64,000 nucleotides of DNA from CAHJWO01 sp964245885. Its GTDB lineage: Bacteria; Verrucomicrobiota; Verrucomicrobiia; Chthoniobacterales; SZAS-18. Both the position numbers and the translations under genes were made by a program. The DNA lies in contig CAXTOX010000003.1 of NCBI GenBank assembly GCA_964245885.1, forward strand, positions 1 to 64,000, written 5' to 3'. Positions 43,395 to 53,096 of the stretch are shown in pieces. Below the pieces are notes generated by a model. It saw only the letters and a list, made by a program, of their open reading frames with translations. It did no database searches and had not been told where the DNA came from. Numbering within the stretch: the stretch's first letter is position 1; every line of letters begins with the position of its first letter.

Positions 43395-44645
43395 TCACGC
43401 TTTCTGCGTCCCGCCGGGGTTGTTCGGCTTCTTGGGCGATGCACCCGGGCTGGGAGCGGGCTTGGACGGAGGCGCGGGTTTTGTCGGGGAAGCGTCGGGA
43501 GGCGGCGGGGATGCTTTCGGCTCCGGCGTGGGCGTGGGCGTGGAGGCTGGACGATCTCCGGACGTGGCCTTGATGTTCGTCAGCTCCAGCTTTTTCTCCT
43601 TGCCATCCTGCTCGGCCGCGATGGAGAACGCCGTGACCTTGTCGCGGGCAAAACCACCGTTCACGGCGGCCAGCGAGACGGTGACGGTCTTGGACGCGCC
43701 GGGCTCCAGCGTGGCCTCCGCCAGCGCCGCGATGGGCTTGCCTTCCGCGTCAGGAGCGTTCTCCACCCGGCAGAAGACGTGTACGGACAGGGCGTAGGTG
43801 TTCTTGAGCGCAAACCCGACCTGATCGTAGCCCGACAGGTCCAGCCGCGTGCCGGGCGCGACCTTGAACACCACGGAAGGCTGTGGATTTGCCCCGGGCT
43901 CGACGGTGATCAACGCCGGGCCGGGCTTGCTGGCCGGCGGCAGCACGAACCTCATGCCATGCGCCTCGGCCTGCGCGGCGGACAGGCTGCCGTCGAAGCG
44001 CAGCACCGCGCCGTCCGGACCGGGCTTGGTCGTGGTGTCGGCCGAGCCGCCGCCCGTTGGCTTGTCGCCGGGCTTGCCGGCGGCGCGCAGCGCCGTGACG
44101 CGGAAGGTCGCGCTGCCCTTGGCCGGACTGGAGGTAAAGAGGACGACCTCCTTGATCTTCGCGGCGTCGAGCGCATCGGCCGCCGCGCCGAGGTAGACGC
44201 GCACCGTGCCCGCTTTGCCGACGGGCAGCGTGAGTTTCTCCGCGCTGCCCTTGGCCTCGTGCCCCTCGCCGGGACTGGCCACGCGCAGTTGGATGACCAG
44301 CGGAGCGTCGGAGAGGTTGGTCACGTCGGCCTCGACCTCGCCGTAGGCGGAGAGGTTCCAGTTCAAGGCGGCCCCGGGCCGGATGATCACGCCGGGGGAG
44401 GGGTTCGTTCCCGGGGTGCAGCGAACTTCCAAGGACTTGCCGCGCGGGTCCTCGACGATCTGGATTGCCACCTCGGTGGGGCCGTTGACGGAGAGCTGCG
44501 ATTCGACGCCGAGCTTGCCGAAATCAACGAGGTGCATCCCCGCGGCTAAAGCGGCGGGACCACCCGGCAGCACCACGCCGGCCAGCGCGAGGATCACGGA
44601 CAGGGTGGGGCGTAGATACCGGCGTCGAGGAGAGGGGCAAGGCAT
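43395..44645 (-). CDS. Exported two-module beta-sandwich protein with Pro-rich tail
   Basis: The 416-residue precursor has a signal peptide (to about residue 35) and two similar carbohydrate-binding-like modules (about 38-175 and 200-350). Both contain a PG(A/T)xLxxxxY motif: IIRPGAALNWNLSAYGEVEA and KVAPGTRLDLSGYDQVGFAL. A tail rich in Pro, Lys and Ser (365-416) follows. Such modules often head secreted glycoside hydrolases, but no catalytic domain is present. It may bind polysaccharide at the surface. Confidence 0.7.
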   Translation of the reverse strand: MPCPSPRRRYLRPTLSVILALAGVVLPGGPAALAAGMHLVDFGKLGVESQLSVNGPTEVAIQIVEDPRGKSLEVRCTPGTNPSPGVIIRPGAALNWNLSAYGEVEADVTNLSDAPLVIQLRVASPGEGHEAKGSAEKLTLPVGKAGTVRVYLGAAADALDAAKIKEVVLFTSSPAKGSATFRVTALRAAGKPGDKPTGGGSADTTTKPGPDGAVLRFDGSLSAAQAEAHGMRFVLPPASKPGPALITVEPGANPQPSVVFKVAPGTRLDLSGYDQVGFALKNTYALSVHVFCRVENAPDAEGKPIAALAEATLEPGASKTVTVSLAAVNGGFARDKVTAFSIAAEQDGKEKKLELTNIKATSGDRPASTPTPTPEPKASPPPPDASPTKPAPPSKPAPSPGASPKKPNNPGGTQKA

Positions 44646-44750
44646 AAGAAAGGGGCGTCGACGGCCTTTGCATAACAGCCCGAAGCACCGCTCTGCAAGA
44701 GTTTTAAGTGAACGGGGACGACCGCGGCCATGGGGACGCGCCGCGCCGCC

Positions 44751-45680
44751 CTACGCCTCCTGCCTGGCGACGAACACCCCGGCCAGCACGAGCACCATGC
44801 CGAGCGCCTGGAGGAACACGACGGGTTCGCCCAGGAGCGTGGCGGCGGCCAGGGTGGCGGTCACCGGTTGGACCAGCAGCGTGACCGAGGCCACCGGGGC
44901 GGGGAGTTTTGCCAGAGCGTAGGCGATGAGTGTCTGCCCACCGACGTGCGAGACCAGCGCCAATCCCGCGAGCAGGGTCCAGCCGTGCGCCGTGCGCGGC
45001 CAGAACACCTCGTGCGACAAAGCCGCGACCGGCAGCAGCGCCAGCGCCGTCACGAGCGCGGTGCGCGCCATGATGATCACCGTGGGGAACCGGCCCCGCA
45101 GGTCCTTGATCGAAAGCAGGTAACCCGCGTAGAACACCGCCGTCGCCAGCCCGAGCAAATCGCCGAACAGCGCGCGGGAATCCAGCCGGAAGTCCCTTCC
45201 GATCAGCAGCGCCACCCCGAGGAAAGCCACCAGCATCGCCAGCAGGAACCGCCGGGTGACCCGGTGCCGGTGGGCGAACCACGCGTAGAGCACCACGAAG
45301 CCCGGCGCGAAGTTGGCCAGCAGGGTGGAATTGGCGACCGACGTGAAGCGGATGGACCAATGCCACACAGCCAGGTCGGCCGCGAAAAACAGCCCGGCCA
45401 CCAGCATCATCCACCAGCCGGCGGAGCGGCCGGCGGGAGCGGTCGTGGATGGATCCTTCGGTACGAGGGCGGCGGCGATCCAGAGCACGGGAACGGCGAG
45501 CACCACCCGCCAAACGGCCGTCGCCACCGGCCCGACCTCGCTCAAACGCACGAAGATCGGCGCGAACCCGATGGCTACCGCGCCGCCCAGCAGCGCGAGG
45601 AAGCTGCCTCCAAGACGGCGCTCGGGTCGGAATGGGATCGGAGTAGCGGCGGAGTCGGCAGGCGTTTGGAGCGTGGGCAT
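44751..45680 (-). CDS. EamA/DMT-family transporter
   Basis: The 309-residue inner-membrane protein has ten predicted helices in two EamA repeats: ALLGGAVAIGFAPIFVRLSE with PVATAVWRVVLAVPVLWIAA in the first, and SHVGGQTLIAYALAKLPAPV with LLGEPVVFLQALGMVLVLAG in the second. It may be an exporter of metabolites or amino acids; the substrate cannot be told. The start at 45680 (MPTLQTPADS) avoids reading through repeat copy A4. Confidence 0.9.
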   Translation of the reverse strand: MPTLQTPADSAATPIPFRPERRLGGSFLALLGGAVAIGFAPIFVRLSEVGPVATAVWRVVLAVPVLWIAAALVPKDPSTTAPAGRSAGWWMMLVAGLFFAADLAVWHWSIRFTSVANSTLLANFAPGFVVLYAWFAHRHRVTRRFLLAMLVAFLGVALLIGRDFRLDSRALFGDLLGLATAVFYAGYLLSIKDLRGRFPTVIIMARTALVTALALLPVAALSHEVFWPRTAHGWTLLAGLALVSHVGGQTLIAYALAKLPAPVASVTLLVQPVTATLAAATLLGEPVVFLQALGMVLVLAGVFVARQEA

Positions 45681-45694
45681 GGGTTTAGGGGCGA

Positions 45695-45904
45695 CTAGAG
45701 AGCGTGTGAGAAGCACCCCGCCGCAGGCGGTCGTCCCCTCGGGTAGGGATGGCTCTCCGAGCCGTCCCAAAATTGGCTTGGATCACCGACGTGCGCATCG
45801 AGCGTCTCGCCGGAGACATTTGGGACGGCTCGGAGAGCCATCCCTACCCGAGGGGACGACCGGCCGTAACGGTCTGTTCAGACGCTTCTCACTCGCTCTC
45901 CTAG
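45695..45904. repeat. Inverted-repeat element, family A, copy 4 (full length)
   Basis: Outer arms are CTAGAGAGCGTGTGAGAAGC and GCTTCTCACTCGCTCTCCTA. Inside is GGCGGTCGTCCCCTCGGGTA and the core GGGATGGCTCTCCGAGCCGT, then the inverted set. The core hairpin is GGGA-T-GGCTC-TCC-GAGCC-G-TCCC. The right end cuts into the ParE-like toxin gene. Confidence 0.9.
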
Positions 45905-45998
45905 AGCGCAACTCAACCGGATTTTGACGAGCCATGTAAGCAACGATCTCCTCCAAGTCAGCCAAGGCAGGGTCTGCCCAAACTACTTGGAAATCCAT
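45783..45998 (-). pseudogene. ParE/RelE-type toxin truncated by repeat A4
   Basis: The first 28 or so codons read MDFQVVWADPALADLEEIVA, then YMARQNPVE, the N-terminal helix-strand of a ParE/RelE toxin (normally about 90-100 residues). From about 45904 the frame enters repeat A4 and continues with repeat-encoded residues (RPVVPSGRDGSPSRPK) to a stop at 45783. The catalytic C-terminal half is gone, so the toxin should be inactive. The start overlaps the antitoxin stop by 16 bases, normal for these pairs. Confidence 0.75.
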
Positions 45999-46162
45999 GA
46001 GGCAGGCTTTCGCCGGACTTCTTCGTGGGGTGTGACCTGCCCGGCCGCCGCTTCTCCTTTGTGGATGGCAGCCAAACTCGCAAGCTCCTCGCTCATTTGC
46101 TCCAGGGTGCTGGCTGCAGGCATCTGCCGGAGAGTTTCCATCGCCGCCTCCTTGTCGCTCAT
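45983..46162 (-). CDS. Antitoxin of a ParE-type pair
   Basis: The 59-residue protein begins MSDKEAAMETLRQMPAASTL, and the end, PHEEVRRKPASWISK, is typical of short antitoxins coded just ahead of ParE/RelE toxins (helical body, then the HEEVxxxxxxWxxK end that wraps the toxin). It overlaps the toxin start by 16 bases. The toxin is truncated, so the antitoxin is an orphan here. Confidence 0.7.
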   Translation of the reverse strand: MSDKEAAMETLRQMPAASTLEQMSEELASLAAIHKGEAAAGQVTPHEEVRRKPASWISK

Positions 46163-46254
46163 GCGGGGAGTGTGTCATGTACGCCTTGCCGTGGCAAGGA
46201 TCGACGAGGCCAGACAAAGCGCACAAATTTTTCTGCCGGAACGAAGAAAGAGGA

Positions 46255-46283
46255 TTGACGCCCGCAAGCGGGTTTGCTGCTAT
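46255..46283 (+). promoter_or_regulatory. Possible promoter of the 46330 gene
   Basis: TTGACG (46255-46260) and TGCTAT (46278-46283) are 17 bases apart. The spacer begins with the palindrome CCCGCAAGCGGG (46261-46272), which could bind a regulator. The -10 match is poor. Confidence 0.3.
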
Positions 46284-46329
46284 CAATCACGCGACCGGGC
46301 AATAACAGGTTTCGGACGCACTCACCACG

Positions 46330-46983
46330 ATGAAATTAGTGACTCTCTCCTTGGCAGCGATCAGCGGCGCGGGTTTTCTGTTCCACAACCAACTGCAATC
46401 GTTGGTCCACCAAGGGAGCCGGGGAACGTCGGGTTCCGTCCAGCATCACCAAGCCCCCGCAGGAGTTTACTACCTCCGCACGGCGTACACCTTCGCCGGA
46501 CCCGGGGGGACGACGCATTGGTCTGCTGGCCAGGAACTGCGGACCGCCGCGGACACGCTCGTCACCAACGGCATGGTGACTCTGACCGACGGCCAGAACA
46601 GCGCGCCCTTGCCCGAGACGGCGGTCACCCAGGACATGGACGATGCCGCCACCCTTCGGCAATTAGAAGCCTCCAGTCAGAATGCGGTCCGACAACCAGC
46701 CGCTGCCCCACGGCAACCGCCAACCGTTCCGCAGGCGAATTCGGATCGCCTTGTCGCCGGCCAGTTTCACAGCACGTCACTTGACGCGCCCACGGTTCGC
46801 ACGAACCTCCCGGAGAACATCGTCTCCACCGCTGGTGCGCCGGTCGTCTATTCCTCTTCTTACTATAACAACACGGTGATCGTCGGACAGACGACCCGGG
46901 TGATTCCCCGGAGAGAGATCGTCGTGCAGCAGCGTCAGGTGCAGCCAAGGAACACGCCGGCTCCCGTCAAGCGGAACTACTGA
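46330..46983 (+). CDS. Exported hypothetical protein
   Basis: The 217-residue protein has a weak signal-like N-terminus (MKLVTLSLAAISGAGFLF). A recognisable stretch, GVYYLRTAYTFAGPGGTTHW with SAGQELR, may be a small beta-domain. Gln/Pro/Thr-rich segments and a basic end (RVIPRREIVVQQRQ) follow. No family was recognised. It is separate from the toxin-antitoxin genes (divergent) and convergent with the ABC-F gene, 9 bases away. Confidence 0.6.
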   Translation: MKLVTLSLAAISGAGFLFHNQLQSLVHQGSRGTSGSVQHHQAPAGVYYLRTAYTFAGPGGTTHWSAGQELRTAADTLVTNGMVTLTDGQNSAPLPETAVTQDMDDAATLRQLEASSQNAVRQPAAAPRQPPTVPQANSDRLVAGQFHSTSLDAPTVRTNLPENIVSTAGAPVVYSSSYYNNTVIVGQTTRVIPRREIVVQQRQVQPRNTPAPVKRNY

Positions 46984-46992
46984 GCGCCGTGT

Positions 46993-48867
46993 TCAATCGG
47001 CGGTGCTCTGCGCGAGTTCGGCGGCCTGTTCCCATTCGCGGGTCATCCGGGCGAGCAGGTCGGTGACGGAACGGAGTTCGCGGTTGAGTTCCAGCGGGCG
47101 GCCGGGCTGCTGGTAGGTCGTTTCCTCCTCCATCTCGGCGGTGATGGCTTTTTGCCGGGTTTCGAGGTGGGAGATTTCCCGTTCCAGTTTGCGGACGCGT
47201 TCCTCGCGTTCGCGTTTCCCGCGAGAGACGGCGCTTCTCGCCTCGGCTTCGGCGCGTTTTTGTTCCTTGGTCTTGCGCGCGGTGGGTGGCGGGTTCGTCA
47301 CCGGGGAAGCAGCAGCGTTGGGCGCAACGCGGACCGCCGTTGGCGCGTTGCTGGCAACGAGGGCTTCCCGCGCGTCGGTGGCCTTGCTCTTTTCCAAATA
47401 ATAGTCGTAACCCCCCGCGTAAGGCGTCAGCCGGCCGCTGTCGATGTGGAGGACTTTCTTCGCCAGCGCGCGGATGAAGTGTACGTCGTGCGAGATGAAG
47501 ATAAGCGTGCCCTCGTACTGGTCCAACGCCCCGATGAGCGCGTCGATGCTTGCCATGTCGAGGTGCGTCGTCGGCTCGTCCATGAGCAGCAGGTTGGGCG
47601 GGTTCATCAGCAGCTTGACCAGCGCCAACCGGCTTTTCTCCCCGCCGCTCAGCACCGCCACCGGCTTGAACACGTCGTCGCCCCGGAACAGGAACGACCC
47701 GAGCACGGTGCGCGCGCTTTGTTCGTTGATCGGGATGGGCGCATCCTGCGCTTCCTGCAACACGGTGCGCTTCACGTCGAGCGTCTCCACGCGGTACTGG
47801 GCGAAATAGCCCACCTTCACGTTGCTGCCGACCTCGTGCGTCCCGGCCTGGAAGGGGATGACACCCGCGAGCAGCTTGATCAGCGTCGATTTGCCCGCGC
47901 CGTTGGGTCCGACGAGCACGATGCGTTCGCCGCGCTCGGCGGCGAAGTTCAACCCCCGGTAGATCTGCTTGCCGTTGGGATACGCCTGATCGACGTTTTC
48001 GAGCGTGATCGTCTTCAGGCCGCTGCGCGCGGGCTGGGGGAAGCGGAACTTCACCGTCGCCGCCTCGGACTCGGGAGCTTCCAGTTTGTCCATGCGGGCG
48101 ATCTGCTTGAGCTTGCTCTGCGCCTGGCTGGCGAGGCTGGCCTTCGCGCGGAAACGGTCGGCGAACCGCTGCAAACTCTCGATCTCGCGCTGCTGCGCCT
48201 TGTAGGCGGCGAGTTGCTGTTCGCGGCGGGCGGCGCGTTGTTCGAGGTAGGAGTCGTAGTTGCCCCGGTAGCGTTGCAGCCGGCCGTGGCTGATCTCGCA
48301 GGTGGTGCCGATGAGTTGGTTCAAAAACTCCCGGTCGTGCGAGATCATGAGGATCGCGCCCGGGTAGCCCTTCAGGTACGCCTGGAACCAACGCAGGGCT
48401 TCGAGGTCGAGGTGGTTCGTCGGCTCGTCGAGCATCAGCAGGTCGGGCTCCTGCGTCAGCAGCCGCGCGAGGTGCGCGCGCATCACCCAGCCGCCGCTGA
48501 ACGTCCGGGCCGGCTTCTCGAAGTCGCTTTCCTTGAACGCCAGCCCGGCGAGGATGCGCTTGGCCTTGGGCTGGAGCGACATCGCGGCGTATTCGTCCTC
48601 CTCGTGCGAGGTCGCGAGCGCCAGAACGGTCTCGTCGCCCGCCGGGGCGCTCTCCTGCGGCAGGAAGCCGAGCGACGCGCCGCGTTCGAGGAGGACCTGG
48701 CCCTCGTCGGGGCTGTTCTCCTTGAGGATGAGGGAGAAAAGGGTCGACTTGCCCGCGCCGTTGGGGCCGACGAGGCCGATGCGTTCGCCACGGTTGATTT
48801 GCAGCGAGGCGTCACGGAAAAGGGTCCGTCCGGCGTAGGACTTGGCGAGATTGGAAAGGGTGAGCAT
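46993..48867 (-). CDS. ABC-F family ATPase (Uup/YdiF-like)
   Basis: The 624-residue protein has two ABC ATPase domains without membrane segments: Walker A GPNGAGKSTLFSLI (near 36) and GPNGAGKSTLIKLL (near 340), signatures FSGGWVMR and LSGGEKSR, and Walker B LLMLDEPTNHLD and LLMDEPTTHLD. The charged linker between them (about residues 240-300) and the C-terminal coiled coil (about 560-620) fit Uup. ABC-F proteins act on the ribosome in translation rescue or antibiotic protection. The start at 48867 (MLTLSNLAKSYAG) is fixed by the family; the frame extends far upstream. Confidence 0.93.
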   Translation of the reverse strand: MLTLSNLAKSYAGRTLFRDASLQINRGERIGLVGPNGAGKSTLFSLILKENSPDEGQVLLERGASLGFLPQESAPAGDETVLALATSHEEDEYAAMSLQPKAKRILAGLAFKESDFEKPARTFSGGWVMRAHLARLLTQEPDLLMLDEPTNHLDLEALRWFQAYLKGYPGAILMISHDREFLNQLIGTTCEISHGRLQRYRGNYDSYLEQRAARREQQLAAYKAQQREIESLQRFADRFRAKASLASQAQSKLKQIARMDKLEAPESEAATVKFRFPQPARSGLKTITLENVDQAYPNGKQIYRGLNFAAERGERIVLVGPNGAGKSTLIKLLAGVIPFQAGTHEVGSNVKVGYFAQYRVETLDVKRTVLQEAQDAPIPINEQSARTVLGSFLFRGDDVFKPVAVLSGGEKSRLALVKLLMNPPNLLLMDEPTTHLDMASIDALIGALDQYEGTLIFISHDVHFIRALAKKVLHIDSGRLTPYAGGYDYYLEKSKATDAREALVASNAPTAVRVAPNAAASPVTNPPPTARKTKEQKRAEAEARSAVSRGKREREERVRKLEREISHLETRQKAITAEMEEETTYQQPGRPLELNRELRSVTDLLARMTREWEQAAELAQSTAD

Positions 48868-49051
48868 GGCGGGGCGTGCGGCCGGGAAACGAAAAGCCCG
48901 TACTTTGCCTGCAACCGACGGTGTGCGCAAGCGGGGCGGTTGACCGTCGCGGCAAACTGTCCAGCGGCGAACCCTACCCGCCGTGAAGAAAAGGGTTCGT
49001 CCCCCGCAAAAAAGCCGGTGGGCACGGCCGGCGGGCGTATAAAGTGGCCGG

Positions 49052-49843
49052 ATGAACGCAAACGCACGCTGGTCGCTCGCAGGCAAAAACGCGCTCGTGA
49101 CGGGTGCCACCAAGGGCATCGGACGCGCGGTGGCCGAGGAGTTCATGGAACTGGGGGCACGGGTGTTCGTCGTCGCGCGGGACGGCGGCGAGGTCGCCGG
49201 CCGGGTCGGGGAGTGGGCGGAGCGCGGCTGGACGGCAGCGGGCGCGTCGGCGGACATGTCCACGGCGGACGGACGGCAAAAGGCGATGGAAGCCGCCACG
49301 AAGGCTTTTGGCGGCGAACTGGACATCCTCGTCAACAACGCGGGCGGCAACATCCGCAAGCGCGCGCTCGACTATGCCGCCGACGAGTGGCAGATCCTCC
49401 TGGACCGCAATCTCACCTCCGCCTGGGAGATGAGCCGGCTGGCGCACCCGTTCCTCAAGGCCCGCGCTGACCAGGCGGCGGGCGGCAGCGCGATCATCAA
49501 CGTCGGCTCGGTGGCGGGGCTGGTGGCGCTGCGCACCGGCGTGCCCTACGGCGCGAGCAAGGCGGCGATGTCGCAGATGACGCGTGGCCTCGCCGGCGAG
49601 TGGGCGGCGGACGGCATCCGCGTCAACTGCGTCGCACCCTGGTACATCCGCACGCCCCTGGCCGAGACGGTGCTCAAGGACGCGGCGTACCACGCGGAGG
49701 TCGTCGCGCGTACGCCGCTGGGCCGGGTGGGGGAACCGCGCGAGGTGGCGGCGGTGGCGGCGTTTTTGGCGATGGGGGCGGCGAGCTTCGTCACCGGCCA
49801 GACGGTAGCGGCCGACGGCGGGTTCATGGCATGGAGTTTCTGA
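49052..49843 (+). CDS. Short-chain dehydrogenase/reductase (tropinone-reductase-like)
   Basis: The 263-residue SDR has the cofactor motif TGATKGIGRAVAEE, NNAGGNIRK, catalytic Ser in INVGSVAG and YGASK. The strings WSLAGKNALVTGATKGIG and PLGRVGEPREVAAVAAFLAM are characteristic of the tropinone-reductase-like group, whose bacterial members have unknown substrates. It is divergent from the ABC-F gene across 184 bases. Confidence 0.9.
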   Translation: MNANARWSLAGKNALVTGATKGIGRAVAEEFMELGARVFVVARDGGEVAGRVGEWAERGWTAAGASADMSTADGRQKAMEAATKAFGGELDILVNNAGGNIRKRALDYAADEWQILLDRNLTSAWEMSRLAHPFLKARADQAAGGSAIINVGSVAGLVALRTGVPYGASKAAMSQMTRGLAGEWAADGIRVNCVAPWYIRTPLAETVLKDAAYHAEVVARTPLGRVGEPREVAAVAAFLAMGAASFVTGQTVAADGGFMAWSF

Positions 49844-49858
49844 CTGGGTCCGCCCGCG

Positions 49859-50959
49859 TCAGGCTTCCGTGTCCGGCGCGGCGAGCCGTGCCGCCATCCC
49901 CTCGGGCAGCGAGCGCGGGGCGAACCACAGGCGCAGCAGCACCGTGACGTAGGACAACAGCGCGAGGCCGCCGCCGAGCGCGGTGTTGACCGCCCGGCGG
50001 GCCGCCACGACCTGCGTGCTCAGTCCCCCGAAGTCCAGCAGGAACACGATGTAGCCGGTCAGGAAGACGGCGAACACTCCGTAGTTCACGTTGATCAGCG
50101 TGTAGGCCAGCCAAGCGAACAACACGGTCAGCCCGGCGACGGTGACCGGGTCCAGCCTCAGGGCATGAACCAGCAGCGTCGCCAGCGCCGCGCCGAGCAA
50201 GGTGCCGGCGACGCGTTCCAGGCCGCGCTGGAACGTTTCCCGCAAGCCGGGTTTGAGCACGATGAGTGCGGTCATGGGCACCCAGTAGCCGCTGGCGAGT
50301 TCCAGGTAGCGGGCCAGTTCCGCCGCCGTGGCCACGGTGAGCCCCTGCCGAACGGCGTATTGGAACGTCTCGCCGCGTTCCCGCAGCGCCCGCCGGAGGA
50401 TCGGCACGGCCGACAGGAACCCTGGAAAGGGGTCGTTCTCCTGCGACGCGGCGTAGGGCGAACGCACTTTCCACACTCCCACCATGAAGAGGGTTTGCAG
50501 CGTTCCGCCCGCCAGGATGAGGAGCGCGCGGGTGCCGGCCAGTGCCAGCCCGACCGGATAGCCGCTGGCCACGATGGCGAAAACCCCGCATTGCAGCCCG
50601 ACCCAGGAGGAACCCGGCCCCAGCGCGAGCAGCATCCCGCCGCCGAAGCCCGCCCAGGCGGCGTTGAACAAGGTCCCGGCGATCCCGGCGTGTCCGACCA
50701 GCGATCCGCCCAGCGTGGAAGCCGCCATGCCGAGCGTGGCCCACCACATCGGCGCGACCCGCGATTGTCCCAGCAGTTGGAACGACCCGAACCCGACCGA
50801 GAACGCGCCCCCGGCGGCCACCATCCCGGCCAGGGGATTGTTGCAAAGCAGGCCCGCCGCCAGGCAGGCCGCGATGGGAACCATGCACGGCAAGGCGCGC
50901 CGCGCGCGGGTCTTTTGCCAATCAAGGCGGAGATAATCGCGGTTGAGGAAGGGAGGCAT
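49859..50959 (-). CDS. FUSC-like (fusaric-acid-resistance/aromatic-acid exporter) membrane protein
   Basis: The 366-residue protein has two clusters of hydrophobic helices (about 25-160 and 240-345) and the FUSC-type segment GYWVPMTALIVLKPGLRETF with QRGLERVAGTLLGAALATLL. It is probably an efflux or small-solute export protein, shorter than typical FUSC proteins (650-700 residues) and without the large cytoplasmic domain. It is convergent with the SDR. The bases between it and tgt (50960-51155) show no gene. Confidence 0.75.
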   Translation of the reverse strand: MPPFLNRDYLRLDWQKTRARRALPCMVPIAACLAAGLLCNNPLAGMVAAGGAFSVGFGSFQLLGQSRVAPMWWATLGMAASTLGGSLVGHAGIAGTLFNAAWAGFGGGMLLALGPGSSWVGLQCGVFAIVASGYPVGLALAGTRALLILAGGTLQTLFMVGVWKVRSPYAASQENDPFPGFLSAVPILRRALRERGETFQYAVRQGLTVATAAELARYLELASGYWVPMTALIVLKPGLRETFQRGLERVAGTLLGAALATLLVHALRLDPVTVAGLTVLFAWLAYTLINVNYGVFAVFLTGYIVFLLDFGGLSTQVVAARRAVNTALGGGLALLSYVTVLLRLWFAPRSLPEGMAARLAAPDTEA

Positions 50960-51155
50960 GGAAAGCACGCGCCACGGAAAACCCACTCATAACCCAGTTG
51001 ACGCGGGCGAACCACCGGCTCTAGCTGACCGCGGCCGTCAGCGGAACGAACCGCCGCGCACTGTAGCAGGCCACGCCCTTCCGGCGGAGCCACGGCTTGG
51101 AATACCGGCTGCCGGCGGCATGTGCAACGGCTCCCTGGGTGCGGCTGAACGTGGC

Positions 51156-52331
<1,176 letters not shown>

Positions 52332-52390
52332 GCGGGATTGCGCTTGGCCGGTCGGACGAAAAGCGGTAAGCTTGCCGCCTAGGGGCCATT

Positions 52391-52879
52391 ATGCAAACCA
52401 TCGAACAAAGCGAGGCAGAAACCAGCGCCTACGAGAAGGAGAGGGGAAAGCCGATGCCGAATTACAGTCATGGGATCGTACAGGCAAACCTCATCATCAG
52501 CCTTCATACTCAGGCGAAAGGCGAATACCGGATCATCAGCGAACTGGCTTTGGAGTTCAGCGATGGCACGACGTTGACGCCAGACGTGGTGGCGCTGCCT
52601 AAGCGACCAGTAAATTGGGGGGGTGAACCGGTACGGTGCAAGGAAATTCCCCAGTTGGTGGTCGAGATCGTTTCACCTACGCAGGGATACTTGGAGATGA
52701 ACCGGAAACGCCTTTTATATTTCCGTCATGGTGTGAGAAGCGTCTGGATCGTGGAGCCGGACTTGCAAGCGGTTGCAATTTACCATCCCGGCGCAGGGCG
52801 TCCTCAAATCATCCAGCAGGGAGAAATCACAGACCCAATCACTGGGTTGACTGCGCGTCTGGAAGACATTTTCTCCTGA
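52391..52879 (+). CDS. Uma2-family putative endonuclease (DUF820)
   Basis: The 162-residue protein has the restriction-endonuclease-like fold motif of Uma2 proteins: PDVVALPKRP and LVVEIVSPTQGYLEMNRKRL (PD-(D/E)xK-like core) followed by VRSVWIVEPDLQAVAIYHPG. The family is widespread, often multicopy, with unclear function. It lies ahead of the str operon on the same strand, 217 bases from rpsL. Confidence 0.85.
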   Translation: MQTIEQSEAETSAYEKERGKPMPNYSHGIVQANLIISLHTQAKGEYRIISELALEFSDGTTLTPDVVALPKRPVNWGGEPVRCKEIPQLVVEIVSPTQGYLEMNRKRLLYFRHGVRSVWIVEPDLQAVAIYHPGAGRPQIIQQGEITDPITGLTARLEDIFS

Positions 52880-52915
52880 GACCGCATCTTTTTCCAAAAA
52901 AGGCGCAATTTCCTC

Positions 52916-52943
52916 TTGCCGCCGGCAAAAAGCCCCCTAGATT
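52916..52943 (+). promoter_or_regulatory. Probable promoter of the str operon
   Basis: TTGCCG (52916-52921), a 16-base spacer and TAGATT (52938-52943) make a sigma70-like promoter. Transcription would start near 52950 and give a leader of about 147 bases before rpsL, containing the terminator-like hairpin at 52976. Confidence 0.5.
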
Positions 52944-52975
52944 GCTCGCTCCCTGAGTGGTGTAGTCCACGAGTT

Positions 52976-53002
52976 CCCGCCGGCTGTCCGGCGGGTCTTT
53001 TT
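52976..53002 (+). terminator. Intrinsic terminator in the rpsL leader
   Basis: CCCGCCGG-CTGT-CCGGCGGG is a perfect 8-bp stem followed by TCTTTTT. It lies between the probable str promoter and rpsL, so it may be an attenuator; alternatively it ends the Uma2 transcript, whose stop is 97 bases upstream. A second inverted repeat (GTCCGG 53012-53017 with CCGGAC 53031-53036) follows. Confidence 0.75.
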
Positions 53003-53096
53003 ATCGGTGCCGTCCGGCTGCCCCGTGCCCCCGGACCGTTACGACGGATTTCCCTCGGAAGACGATCCAACGCGACCTTTTCCATCGTTCAAGACC

